This document shows, one piece after another, positions 12,575 to 27,111 of a stretch of DNA of 64,000 nt; within the stretch, counting starts at the first letter, position 1; every line of letters starts with the position of its first letter. This DNA is from Vespa crabro (Eukaryota; Arthropoda; Insecta; Hymenoptera; Vespidae). The position numbers and the translations under genes were made by a program. Under the pieces are notes generated by a model, which worked only from the letters and a program-made list of their open reading frames with translations, ran no database searches and was not told the origin of the DNA. The DNA lies in contig NC_060955.1 of assembly GCF_910589235.1 (NCBI RefSeq), positions 1,230,001 through 1,294,000 on the forward strand, in the 5' to 3' direction.

Positions 12575-15446
12575 TTGCCAAGAGTTTTCACTAAAAATCG
12601 ATAGGAGTTCTACCACGATCCTTTTAAGATACTTCTTTTTCCTCCTTCCTTCCTTCCTTCCTTCCTTCCTTCCTATCTTTCTTTCTTTATTTCTTATTTT
12701 TTCATTTCTTCTCTCCTTCATTTCAACGCTTTTACCCTACGCTTTACCTTTTTATTTCCCTGCTTCCCCGATCCCATCCCCCCTCCTACCCCGTCCCTTA
12801 TCACCGAGTATTTATTCTCATTTCGCGTCTTGTATCGAATTCTATACGGGAAACATTTCACAATTGTCTCCGTTCAACCATGAATTATATTTTATTATTT
12901 ATACGTTATTCCCGTAAGAATTGTATTTCTTTTTCTTTTTTTTTTCTTTCTTCCTTTCTTTCTTCTTTTTTTTTTTCTTTTCTTTTCTTTTCTTTTCCCT
13001 TTCTTGTTTTTCCCGTTGGACCCTCGTTATTCAAGATAATCGTTCTTCCCGACCACACTCCCTCTCCCCCTCCCCCGCCCTTCTCTCCGCCCGTCCTGTC
13101 GCCGCCCCCTTATTCCGCCTCTTTCTCTTCCCCCTCTATCTCCTCTTATTATTATTCTCTCGCACAGCGTAAGAGTTCGTAGAAGAGCGATGACGGCGGT
13201 GGTCTCGTGAAAAATAGGGCGCAAACCTCGTTGCGCATACGTGATAAAACGTTAAGGACGTATGGTGGTGGGTCGAAGGGAGAGAGGGTAGGTAGGTAGG
13301 TAGGTAGGTAGGTAGGTAGGTAGGTAGGTAGGTAGGTGGATGGGTGGGTGGGTGGATGGATGGGCTGAGCGAGTGCTAATGAACACATTGCGGTGAACAT
13401 AATTTTATGTCTCGATTATGAAGTAGTTCTCGTTATATAAAGCACTTTTTCATTTACATCTATTCGAAACGAATGTTTTCACATGTATCGTATTAGGCTA
13501 ATATTGGGATAGAAAGAGTCTAATGGGAAATTTTCCAATACGATTATGATAAATATTTGAAAAAGAGTGTGTGATAGACAAGGAGAAAGATAAAGAAAAA
13601 AAAAAAAAATGCTCGTTAGCTGGGAAGTTGTTTTTTTAAATAAACGAGTGAAAAGCACGATTACGACGAATGATGTCTTGAAGCAATTTGAAAATCCGTT
13701 TGAAATAACATCGAGCATGGCAAGACTTATTTTACTTTTTTCCTTTTATATCGTATCCAATCTTACTCTTTCACCGTTTTAACTTTCATTCGACGTGATA
13801 CTCGAAGAATTCTCTTTACAACGTATTCGACCGACACAAGTACCGTTGACTTAGTTGAACGCGATTTAATTCTTAATTATAACTTTAATAAGCGATTCCT
13901 CTTCGGTTTAATTCATTAAAAATTATATAGAAACTAGTATTATCTGTTATATTTTCTTTTATATTAATTCGACGCAATCGATATTCCGTGAATATTTATT
14001 GAATCATTTTGATAATATTATTTCGAATCACTTTTTTATATTATATTAGATTTAGTTTATTCGTCGCGCCTGAAAATGGGCAACATTTTATACCTATGGG
14101 TCGTAGTCGTTAGTTATGCGCGTAAAAGCGTAATCATCTATTTATAAACTTTTGTTTTTTAAAATCCCCTAACGGCAGGCAACCCGTTCGTACAGGCACG
14201 TAAAGAAAAGTAATATAATTTACGAGGGTTTGATAAATGTACGAAAGGATTGCCCTTCATCAGGCGCGTTACTTCGCATTTGCGTGATCGAAAAGTCAAA
14301 AAAGGTAAAACATTTTTCTTCGATACTTAATTAACAAACGGGGGAAAAACTTTTTCACGTGACGTTCGATAATCTTTTCTTTTTTTTTTTTTCGTCCCTT
14401 TTTTCTCTTCTTTCTTTCTGAAGTTTATCGTTGAATTGAAAAATATCAGACCACTTCGCGAGACAAAATTTAATTTGATCAACGTTGTTGATCGATCGAT
14501 CGGATAAATTTTTTTTACTTTTTTTTTTTTCTTTTTTTTTTTTTTAATTCGCACGAACTAACATCATCAAATTTTCAAGAGCTTTCGTGATCGTTTCAAG
14601 GTTAATCGATACTAGAACTATACCATACATCGATAGGATCCAGAGAGATCCTGTTATAAGTGAAATGCAGTCGGTAAACTGTTAGAATTGAATCTGCGTA
14701 GGATGGATCGAAGCTTTGGCAAACCACGCATGAAACACCTGCTATTGATGTTTGCCTTTCGTCCTTTCTCGAAACTATGACAAACGTCCAAAAGGGAGTA
14801 GAATAAGGGTCTAAAGTACTCCATTTGATTCTACCATTTGATCGATCGATAGTACCTATATATGTATGTATGCAGATATATAATATTTATTACGTAGAAC
14901 GATATAATTGTATATGAAATTTTACATTTATTCCTTTTTCCTTTTATTTTTTTACTTTCTTTTCTTTCCTTTTTTTTTCTTACTTTTATATTTTTTTTTT
15001 AGAATTTTCAACTTTAAATTCTTTGATTCCCGTTCTTCTTTTTTTTTTTTTTGTTGATATTCTTCGAAAGAAATCTTTGAAAAATCAAAATGAATGGAAC
15101 TCTTCGTTGAATTTAGCGAAATATAAAAATACGACTAGAGCAAGTTTGAATCGTTAGAAAGATATGAAGAGAGAGAGAGAGAGAGAGAGAGAGATGAAAC
15201 GATGTGAACAACTGGCCAGTCGCACGAAGCAGCTACGTGGATAATTCATACGGGTCTGTAGGTCGTTGATATCGTCACGTGAGTCTCTAAGTCTATGGAA
15301 GTCAATGAACGTGAAACTACGTGCAATTTTTATCCGCAAGCCACGTTGATTCTATCGGAACTTACATATTACTTTTAAGTCTGTTTCTCTACATAGGCTA
15401 CTATATATCTGTTATATATCTGTAGGAAGTACCGCGAGGAGAAAAG

Positions 15447-15491
<45 letters not shown>

Positions 15492-16734
15492 AAACAGGAT
15501 AAAATAAATAAAAAGAAAGAAGAAAACAATATTAATTCAACTCGACGATTAATGTCTTGTCGTGGAAATGAAAAAGAGAAAAAAAGAAGAAAAAGAAAGA
15601 GAAGGAAGGAAGAATAAGATATGAATTTATAGACGTGAAATTAATTATTATACGAACAATGATAAAATTACCATGCATTCGCCGTTAATACAGACGTCAC
15701 GGCCATCGAGATAACATCTCGTGCCATCCTCAACTTTGTCGGCTAACTGGACAACTATTGTCTCATCGGAATCAAATTGTAGAGCATCTTGGGCATCGCT
15801 AGTAAGTGTCATCTTCTCGTTTGACCCTAGTTCCTGTTGTTGTTGGTATTGGTGCTGATGTTGATGTTGCTGCTGTTGCTGCTGCTGCTGCTGTTTCTGC
15901 TGTTGCTGTTGCAATCGACCAACGTTATTCCCAAGCGATTGCTCCCCACGACAGATCAAAGAACAGGGCCGTGCTGGATCGTAATGCGGATACCATTTTA
16001 ACAATTGTCCACTGTACGGTACATCATCGAATGCCGCGCATTGTTCCGCACGAAAATCACTTGGCTTTTCGCATGGCTGAAATCACAAAGAAATATATCG
16101 TCCGTCAATTTTTCTTTTTTTTCTTTTCTTTTTTTTTTTTTTTTCCATTTCTTTTCTTTTCTTTTCCCATCCCCTAATCCTCTCCATCCTGATAATATTG
16201 TTTTTTTTTTCTTTTTTTTTTCTTTTCTTTTTTTTTATCTTTCGATCGCAATTTAATTTCAAAACGAAATAAGATCCATATATATATGGAAGGGAGATAT
16301 TAAAGATCGTCGAGCTATACGATTCTTTGAGAGAATCTAGAAGGAATCATTTATGGTTAATATAATATGATTTTGTTCGAGATATAACGATTGATGAACG
16401 TTTTCTTCTCGGTTAAATTGGATCGTCAAACTTTCACCTCCTCCCCCTTCTCCCTACTCCCCTACCCGCCATCGAAGCGTTTCTTTTCCACGCTCTTTAA
16501 ATTTTCTATTACCAGAGTTATCTATCGTCTGGTGATTTCGAACCAAGTGGAATCGATCGTGACTACTGAGGAAAAGCAAGCACAGATATAGAGACAAAGA
16601 TAAAGATAGAGAAAGAGAAAGAGAGAGAGAGTGAGAGTGAGAGAGAGAAAAGATTAAAAAAAAATTATCTCGAGGGAAAAAAAAGAGAGAGGATAAAAAT
16701 ATTATTTATCTCTGGTTTATTGGTTACTGGTTAC

Positions 16735-16785
<51 letters not shown>

Positions 16786-17019
16786 GTGATGATAGTAATG
16801 AACGAAGGAATCCATTCTTGCGTATCTTTTTTATTTTTTATTTTGTCTTTTTTATTTCTTTTTTTTGTGAGTGAGTGAGTGAAAACTCCTTAAGGTCTAT
16901 GAACCGAAGTGCGAAAAACTATTTTGAAAATTGCTGCCAGCGGACAAGGATCGAGCTTGGCTCGGCCATTGTTTCGGAAGAAAGAAAGTCGTTCGTTTCT
17001 TTTTTTTTCTTCTTTTGCA

Positions 17020-17067
<48 letters not shown>

Positions 17068-17075
17068 AAAGAAAA

Positions 17076-17140
<65 letters not shown>

Positions 17141-17769
17141 ACTTGCATACAGACGAACGAGGACCGAGTCAATCTCGTAGAAATGAGAAAGGTCTTGTCG
17201 ACAGGTGGTGGTAGGTTTTTGAAAGGCTCGGATGGGGCCATTATGTAGATTTTAGAACACGTATTTCCGCGACTCGCTCGAATCGTTTCTTTATAGAGCT
17301 AGTACGGCAAACTTCGATGGTGATTGCTTGATGTAATCGTGTATGTTACTTTCCATGCCCGCATATCGGTCACTCGTATAACTCGAAAGCTATTTTGAAT
17401 TCTACAGAGATTGATTTTTTATTAGATTTGTCTCAAGTCCAACGTTTTCCAAAAATAATATTATATTAATTTTATAAATAATATAATATTATAATTATAT
17501 GAATAGGATGGTATCTATTTTTTTTCTGGTTTTTTTTTCTTTTTTTTTTTTTCTTTTTTCTTTAAGAAAAACAATCCCAGCATGTTCTATAATACAAGTA
17601 AAAATATATATATGTGTGTGTGTGTGTGTGCGTTTTTTTGTATGTACTTTATATGATGAGAAATGTTTTATAGAAATATCTGAACATTTTAATTATTTAT
17701 AAATGAATGAAAAAAATGCCTTTTAATATACAGAATATAATTAAGATAATAACAGAGATGAACTACGAT

Positions 17770-17806
<37 letters not shown>

Positions 17807-18348
17807 GTATAAAATATGTTTAATAATTTTTATTCCTTTTTCCTTTGAATATTAAATATATTAAATTATTATATTAAAATTAATATAATACTTACAACGT
17901 TTTATATATATTTCATCAGAATATTCGTAAAGATACTCATGAAAATCATTCAAAGTTTGAAGGTTATTTAACGGTAAGGGAATTTTAACGAGGCTCTAAC
18001 GTACCCTCATCAAGAGAAGAGAGGGAAAAGAGTGTTTACATTTCGAGAAAGTTTAACTACGTAGCTTAGGAAGAACATATTTGTCCAGTCACAATGGTCA
18101 AGTTATTATCAATGTCTTAATAATAAATACAAAGTCCGCAATATTACTCCTATAATTCACGTTCATGGTTTATTGTTATTTCGTTGACATTAGAAGATTT
18201 ACTATTTATTCAACAAATACATTGCGATATTTATACAACGTTGAAATAATAAACGCTTTTGTATGTTTCTAAAATAATAGATGAGAAATTTTCTTCTCAT
18301 CTATTCGTTCGGAACAAGTTTGTTGTACGATAATAAAGAGGCTTAGAG

Positions 18349-18415
<67 letters not shown>

Positions 18416-19316
18416 AAAAGAAAGAGAAGGGTTCATTAATTATCACGATAATGAAGGAAAATTTAGAAGAAAATCGGAATAGCTCGAGGCCACAGTTTCG
18501 ATCGTTTCGAAGGTTTTTCCTAGACGAAACTTTGGAGAGGGTCGATTTTCTCTTCTTTTACGCGTACTGCAAAACTCTTACTCCCCAATGTAACTTTTCG
18601 AAAGTAAAACGTTCGTTATTAAAGTTGGCGCAAAACCACCATCCTTATATTCGTTCGGTCCTCTTAGGTGAACATCGTTTAGTACTTTCCTACTTTTACC
18701 TTACCAAAGAAATTAGAGTTTCGTTAAGATGGTAACAAAACGACGATTAGACCCGAAACACGGTCCGCTATTCCTTATTCCATGTCTTTTTCTTCTTCTT
18801 CTTCTTTTTATTTCCCCATTTATTGAGAGTCAATTTGGCAGTTGCCAATTTTGTTCAATTCTTCCTTTTTTCTTTTTCTTCTTCTTTTCTTTCTTTTTTT
18901 TTCTTTTTTTTTTTTTTACATTTTTGTAATGGTTATAACGAAATTACGTTTTTTCTTTTGTTCCTTTCTTTTTTGTTTCTCGTCTGTTTTTCTTTTTTGT
19001 TTTTCCTTTTTTTTGTTTTCTCTCATTCGTTCGTTCGTTCAAACCAAATTTTCAAATATATTTACGCGAAAGGGTGTTCGTTTTATCTATTCTTTTATCT
19101 TTCTCTTTTTCCATTTTATTATTTTTTGTTTCTATTTATTTCCTTTTTTCTCTTCTCTTTCTTTCTTTCTTTTTTTTTTTTTTATCATTTTTTTCTTTTT
19201 TTCTTTTTTTCCTTTTTTTTTTTCCACCAACGAAACGAGTACGTTGACGAAAACTATTTCAATCTCTGGTACGAGCGTGCAGTGAAAATCGAGTCAATGT
19301 GAAAGTTACTACTCTT

Positions 19317-19378
<62 letters not shown>

Positions 19379-19672
19379 TCTCTTTCTCTTTTTAACGGGA
19401 TGGAACGATACACGACGTTTAGTTATGCATATAAACGCGTAACCGGATGAATCTATGGAAAACGCCAACTATTTTCGACAAAGCCGAGCGTGCTAAGCAC
19501 TTACGTCCATTCATCGAAATACCGTAATTCGAGTTTTAAACTCTACTCGATAAACGATTTACTCTCGTCCAACGTACCTCGGTTGAATAATTTTGGATCT
19601 GCATAAAATATACGCCTGCTAACGATGTACGAGTTATGTTCATATATCTGAATATACATACATACATACATG

Positions 19673-19723
<51 letters not shown>

Positions 19724-20094
19724 TTCATCCTGTCTCTATCATTTTAACAAGTCAACTTTCAAACACGTATATACCTAATACGAACTACGAATTTGAAATA
19801 ATGGTCTCTGGACGGTTTGTCCATAATCGTTTAATCGAACCAATCGATATAATAATAATATTAATTATTAATTCGAACGGATATGAAAGAAAATTATAAA
19901 AAGGAAAAACAAATGGAAATTTTCCAATGAATTAACAATATTGATTTCGAGTCTATTCACGATTACGTTGCAAATAGAACGAACCCTCACGGCCGAAAAT
20001 TGATGATGTTGAAGCGAACCGATGGAAAGATTCTATGAGTTATACAAAAGAAACGGAAAGTGTGTGGGTGCTTGTTCGTGTGTGTTTGTGTGAA

Positions 20095-20138
<44 letters not shown>

Positions 20139-20250
20139 GAAGGAAGAAAGTGCTTCCGGAATAGAAGACCAAAAGAAGCTTTCTCGTCCTTTTTACAGGC
20201 TCGTTTTCAACGCTGAAAGGTAGTCCTGATTCACTATGGCGATCCATCAC

Positions 20251-20292
<42 letters not shown>

Positions 20293-20603
20293 TTCTTTTT
20301 TTTTTTCACAACATGCAAAATCCTACTTACGAGACACCTGTTACATATACCGTAGCGTCTTAAGTCGACAAGAAAACTTAATTATTCCAGTACGTCAAAG
20401 GAAAAATTTCCATTACTTGGTCTTTGGACCGGAAATTTTTTATGTCTACGATTTTTCTAGCACGATTATTCGAATTAAAAATTATTTTAAACGTTAAACG
20501 CGAACGTAAAAAGAAAGATGAAAAGAATGAGTGGGAAAAAAAGATAATTTTCATTTCTTATAATAAATTTTTCATGCCGGCAAAACGACAGTTAAATATA
20601 TAG

Positions 20604-20662
<59 letters not shown>

Positions 20663-21878
20663 AACTTAATTAGGTCAAGTTTAAATTTAAGAAGGTACAG
20701 TTTCGTAGATAAAGTTTCATAAAGTGCAGTTACTCCCGTTTGCTATCATTAGGTATTTTCAGAACAAGCCAGAGATTTCTCGTGCTTAAGAATACGGAAG
20801 TAGTAGTGTAACTCTTTCGGGGAGGCCTTTGAATCTTTAATCGTTTGAAATTATTCATCAGAACAAGTTTTTCAAGTAGGTGTGATCTATCGTATAGATA
20901 AATAGGATAAATTCTTACACATAAATGTACGCACACACACATACTTATTGTATATATGTAAATATGTGTACATATATATGTGTATGTGTTTGTACATTTT
21001 ATGGATAACTTCACTTGTGGATTAAAATGGTCATGTAAGTTGATAGCTTTGAAGAAAGAAAAGAGACAGATAAAGATAGAGATAGAGATAGAAGAAATGA
21101 GAAGAAAAGAGTGAAGATAATATCATAGAGTTTATATTGTAACAGTGAAGGAAGAAACTATGCGAAACGCCGAAACCTGTTAGGAACCCGCACAGAAGCC
21201 GCAATGCAGAGTTTAGCCGCTCCTTAACGAGGAATCTCAACTACTCATTAGACGAAAGCGTTTCCGGATAGGAGCAAGTGGTGTGTTAGCTTGGGGATAT
21301 CTGGCGGGCATTTAGTAGACGTTTCAGCCGATTAAGGGTTGGACTCGGACGACCTAAAACAATGGATGATACTCTCTCAACGACACCACCATAACTCCCT
21401 GTATTCTACCTTCCGACTTTCCAATGTTTCTCTCTACATCTCACAAATCTAATCCTTCATCGTGTTTATTAATAGTATATTTCATAGATACGAGTTTATT
21501 CATATCGAATTGAAATCATACGTTATTACAATGGTATTATTGATATAAATTGAAAGAAGAAAATTTATATGTATACATATATATATATATATATATATAT
21601 GTTTGTGTGTGTGTGTGTATTTTGTAAACAAATAGACGAGCTTGTAATCAGTAATAATTCGAGGGATTTAAAACTCGTCCATTCGTGTTAGAAAATAAAC
21701 GACAATGATAATGGAGAATCGACATGACGTATAAGAGATCGAATAAAATAGACAAGGTCGTACGAAATGATATATCATCGGACACGTCGTCGAGTTTGTT
21801 CATTTTAGTCCGTTAGTAGTTATGTATGTATGAATGTACGTGTGTAGATAGATACGTAACTATCTATCTATCTATCTA

Positions 21879-21931
<53 letters not shown>

Positions 21932-22111
21932 GATGTATGTGAAAAGAAGGCTGTTTACTGAAATAGCACGTGAATAGGTTGGCTTCTTCGTGTAGTTTCG
22001 TACCATGAAATAAAGGGAAAGAATACGTGTAACCCACGAATACACAGGTACATCTCGCGTTGAGAGGAAATCGGACCACGTCTTGGACGACCGAGAAGAA
22101 ACGCATGGAAG

Positions 22112-22163
<52 letters not shown>

Positions 22164-22825
22164 GACCATTTTCTTCGTTCGTAGAGCAAGTGACGTCTAG
22201 CCGTCTTTCGGTATAAAGGAAAACACATTCGTGGTGTTCTCTTTTTCAGCATCGCGTCGAGGGCTACGATAACACGATCCTTTCGCGAAGCATTCAGAAA
22301 GGAGACCGAGAAGCTAGCCTTTTGCAGAAGTAAAAGAAAAAGAAGAAGATGGAAGGGGAGGAAGAGGTAGAGATGGAAGGCAGAAGGTGAAGGAGGAACT
22401 AGTACTACATCATTGATAGAAAGAGTATGGAATGCTTGTAAAAATATCGTTTCTCGTGTTTGGACGGTAAGAGCCTTCGTGGATGACTCCATTTTGTTCA
22501 GCTTCGACGATCACTCGGTAAACGCTATCAAATGGTTCCTATACTCTTTACGTATGTTCTTTCAATTTAATTTCACATGCTTTTCTTCTAAGGTAACTAT
22601 TGAGACAACAAATGTTTTTTCCATTTTCCTTTTCTTTTTTTTTTCTTTCCTCTTCTTCTTCTTCTTCTTCTTCTTCTTCTTCTCCCATTTTTTTTTGTTT
22701 CTTTCTTTCTCTCCTTCTCTTCTATTCTCTTCTCTTTCTTTAACCTCTTCCCCAAATAACTGAAATAGTTTTGAAAAGAAATATTTTTCGAATCTTTTTC
22801 CCCTTTCTTTTCTTTTCTTTTCTTT

Positions 22826-22868
<43 letters not shown>

Positions 22869-24191
22869 ATTCTCTCTCACTTTCTATGGTGAGAATGTTC
22901 TTTCTGGGAAAATATAATATAAAATATTATCGAAGCGTTAGTGGAATTGAGATTCAATCGAAGCGTATAAATGAAGAAGAGAAGAATGAAAGAAGCACGT
23001 AGTGTCTCGATTATCCGTATTTACGAAAAATTCCGTGCACGTTAACGTTCGATAACTTTCGTAACGGATTACGCGAGCGCAAAAGTTTCTTTCGAAGAAC
23101 TAAATCGTTGTACCAATGTATTAACTAAAATAAAACTTAGGAATCGTCGATACAGTCAAATGAATTCTTCTCTTAATATATTCCTCAAGAAATTTGATTT
23201 TTTTTTCTTTTTTTTGTTTTTTTTTTTCTTTTTTTTTGTGAATTTCGATATTATCTATCAGAGAATAATTCAAATATTATTCTATTTCATTTAATTTTTA
23301 ATCATTTTAGAATAATAATATTCTTTCGTTATCGTACATTTTTTTTTCTTTTTATAATTCAATATAATTTTAAATGTCGTTCGAAAAGTTTGGAAAAAAT
23401 TATGAGGAAGAAAGTATGTGTGTGTCTGTGTGTGTAGATATATGTACAAATAAATATATAAATGTATTAAGATCGGTCAATGAGTAATGGAGGAATTTTT
23501 AATACAATCAATGACGATCAAAAAGTTTCTAGGAGATTTTCAAAATCAAAATTATTGCTTCTGGAGATTTGTTTGAGCCTAACTTTGTGAAAAAGTTCTT
23601 GGTAGTTTATCGTTCTGGGGAAAAAAAGAAAAAAAAAAAAGAGAAAAAACTATTGATCTCAAAAGTATGAGGAAGAAGGAAGACGGAGGAAGTAATCGAT
23701 TGATTTTCTTCAAAAATTAATTGAAAATATATTTGGATCATTAAGTTATTAGAAATTTTTGTTAGAATTTAAAGGAAACATTTTATTTAATTATCAATGA
23801 TATCGACTATGAGACTAATTCTTTTTCTCTTTTTTCCAGTTTTCCTTTTTTCCTATTTTAAAGTATGGCGATATGCAAGGGGAACGTTTGATTTCTTTTG
23901 ATTTCCACTTTGAGCTTATTTTGCTCTTTCTTTCGAATAGTTCCAAGACTCGTCAAAGATAAATTGCTATCTAGGCCAAGCGCTCTAGACCCATTCATGA
24001 TCTCAGCAGGCTACTTTTTTTTTTTCTTTTCTGCTTTTTCTTTTTTTTTTTTTCTTTTCGACGCGTTTGACATAACTCTGATGTTTTGGAATATGCGCCT
24101 AGTTAACATAAAAACGATCTCATCATTGTATAACTATATATATATATGTATATATCTGTATACATAATTTTTACGCACGTACAACCAAAGG

Positions 24192-24242
<51 letters not shown>

Positions 24243-24536
24243 ATAAGTACATAGCTGTTTACTTGTAAAAAGAAAAAGAAGGTTCTTAACCACAAGAGAG
24301 CATTGAATGAAATAAAAAAAAGTTCTTTAACATAAAATTCTTTAATATAAAATTCTTTCGAAAAAATGATGGCAGAATCATGAATAAGAATGATATACAA
24401 ATTAGGTTAATTATTCATTTCAGGTAGAGCATGATATTCCGATTGATCGATCTAATTCGATATCGTTTGAATATCGGGACCTTTGACGTTTCAACCGTTA
24501 CGTCATTTCTGCGCTTGCATAATACACGAGAGTGAT

Positions 24537-24620
<84 letters not shown>

Positions 24621-25283
24621 TGTGTGTGTGTGTGTGTGTGTGTAGGTGTCCCTTTAACGTTGTCTTACACGAACGAGAGAACCACGATGCTTTTCGTTGA
24701 CTCTATACATATGTACATACATCTCATAGAGCGAGCCTGTTTGCAAGATAATCGCCCTTGGTATATACGTTGATTGCCAAACAAAATTTGTACAGGAGAG
24801 ATATTGTCAACTATTAATACGTTAGATAATATCTCGAACGAAATGAAATTATCGTAGATTTTTTTTTTGAATTTAGATTTTATAAGAAAGAGAAAAAAAA
24901 AAGAAAGAAAGAAAAGAAAAAAAAAAAAAGAGAAAATTATTAACATTTTGAAATATCAGTTCATATATAATATCGATTATTTTAGTACGATCATTTATAT
25001 GTAACGTGAAAAACAATAACATTCGTTGTTTTCTTTTAATGCATATATATATATATATATATACATATCTTTTTGTTAATTAAATTATTACATCGTATTG
25101 CTCATTATAATACTTCATACGTAATATCGAGATCATGAATAAACTAAGTTTAATTAGCCAATGAACGTTGATATATCAAATGTAACGAAGGTTCAAGGTA
25201 TACCTAAATATTATACATATAACGAGTTTAATGCAACGTATGTATTAAGAGATAGAGATAGAGATGGATAGATAGAGAGATAG

Positions 25284-25332
<49 letters not shown>

Positions 25333-27062
25333 TGAAAACACGCCGCAAACCTACACAGCCTGGGGAAATCGTTCGGTCTAGATTTACATTGCTGATGATT
25401 GTTTACCGAACAACATTTACCCGTGTTCTCTTGGTGATAATCGATGAAAATCGAATGATCCTTCGGCTTTCACCGAATGTTTAGGTTAAATGGGAGAATC
25501 ACTATCATCTGCCCCTCCCTCCCTCTCCTCCATTCCCTTCTACGATTTACCATAATGCTTACAGAGAAAGCGACGTATTTATTCGCGTATAAACAATAGA
25601 TTTATTATCGATCATTAGGTTTGACTCAAATGAAATCGTTTCGAGAATCGAATCGATCATTTTTGTACGATTTGTACCGAGTTACTATTTTCTCTCTCTC
25701 TCTCTCTCTTTTTCTTTGGTTTTTTTGTCTTTCTCTTTTTTCTGCCTGGCTTTTTTCTTTCGTTGGCTTTTTCTTGATTTTCTTTTTCGTTTTCTTTTTA
25801 CTTCTTTTTCTTCTTCTTCTTCATCTTTTACTTTTCGTTTAAATGAGTCATCGTTCTATTCGTCGATCTGCCATAAATAAATGCCGAGAGTATAAGATAT
25901 TTTTCTAATACGACGAAAATTTGCATTTCATAAGAAGATATCTTTTCGACGATCGTTATACGGCGCTATTAATCTACCTTTCAAGATGTTTACTGCCATA
26001 AGACACGTGATGCCGTTACGTGACCGAATATTATTCATTGGACTTTTCATGAAATTTAGATACATTAAGAATTCAATTCTTTCATATTGAGAATATGAAT
26101 ACATGGATTGACAGATCGAAACGTTTGTTTTATCGTTCGTCGCTTTGATTCAATATCGATTGGTATATTATATTTTTATTCGCCTTATTTCTTTCTTTCT
26201 TTCTTATTTTTTCCTCGTTTCTTTTATCTTTTTCCCTCCATTAAGAATTGCCGTCAGAATTTCAAAGGAAAATTAATTTTTTTTCTCTCCTGTTTCTTTT
26301 TTTTCTTTTTTCTTTTTGCTTTTTTTCCCCATCACGAAAATTATACTCAACGATTAAAGAAGAAGAATCGTCTTCTTTGATTTACGTTCGTTTATATTTT
26401 GAACCATTTAAACCAATTGAATATTCGTGAAATTTAATCGATGACGATAATGTTCAAACGTACGACCTTGAAATCTAATCGAAGTACATACGTCCGCAAA
26501 TCTTTTCCGTGACCGAGTGAACGGATTTGCGATTACGCGACATGCGATCGGTCGGTCGAAAAACGTTAAACCGTGCTAAAACCAAAAGATATATAAAGAG
26601 CTTTTTGACGTTAAAGTGTTCTTTAAGAAAATCTAATAACGAAATAAAATGTAATATATGAGAAAGTAAAAAAGAAGAAAAAAAAAAAAGAAAAGAGAGA
26701 AAAATACTTTCGATAAAACATTCGTCGCGTATACGTAAAAAAAAAAAAAAAAAAAAAATGAAAATGTAATGAAAAATTGAAATGAAAAAGTAATTATTGA
26801 GGATTTAATGTTGTACATGATAAAATATAAGAAAGAAAAAAGGAGAAAAAGAAAAAAAAGGAGGGAAAAAAAAAGAAGAGAGAAAAGAAAACGAATGATA
26901 TTTGTTTTTCATATATACAAAATTATTATTTTTACTATTATTATTTTTATATAATATAAATTTCATTCGTTATTTCTTTTTTCTTCCTTTTTTTCCCTCT
27001 CTATATGCAACGTAAAAATCTCGATAATTAATTTTTCATTACAATTAATTTTTCTTTTTTAA

Positions 27063-27111
<49 letters not shown>

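Larger units (their letters stand above)
7923..15671 (-). other. Intron 5
   Basis: This 7.7 kb intron holds many (GA)n, (CT)n and (AT)n tracts and tetranucleotide arrays (GGAA, TATG, CCTT, GGTA), plus G-rich and C-rich segments near 12231 and 13060. Comparatively unique stretches lie at about 8960-9240, 10330-10660, 12280-12450, 13380-14320 and 14570-14880. None yields a recognisable coding exon, and exon 5 joins exon 6 in phase 0 without one. Confidence 0.8.

Noticed and set aside
18451..18735. 94-codon plus-strand open frame with mixed composition
   Set aside because: No domain, signal peptide or splice context was recognised, and a frame of this length can occur by chance.
20325..20345. 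Seven-base micro-exon between acag and gtaagt on the minus strand
   Set aside because: Its inclusion would break the phase between exons 4 and 5, which already join in frame and match the family pattern.
21872..22492. 206-codon minus-strand open frame
   Set aside because: It is a mosaic of poly-Ile-Tyr from a TA run and poly-Ser-Leu from a GA run, with no domain and an arbitrary start.
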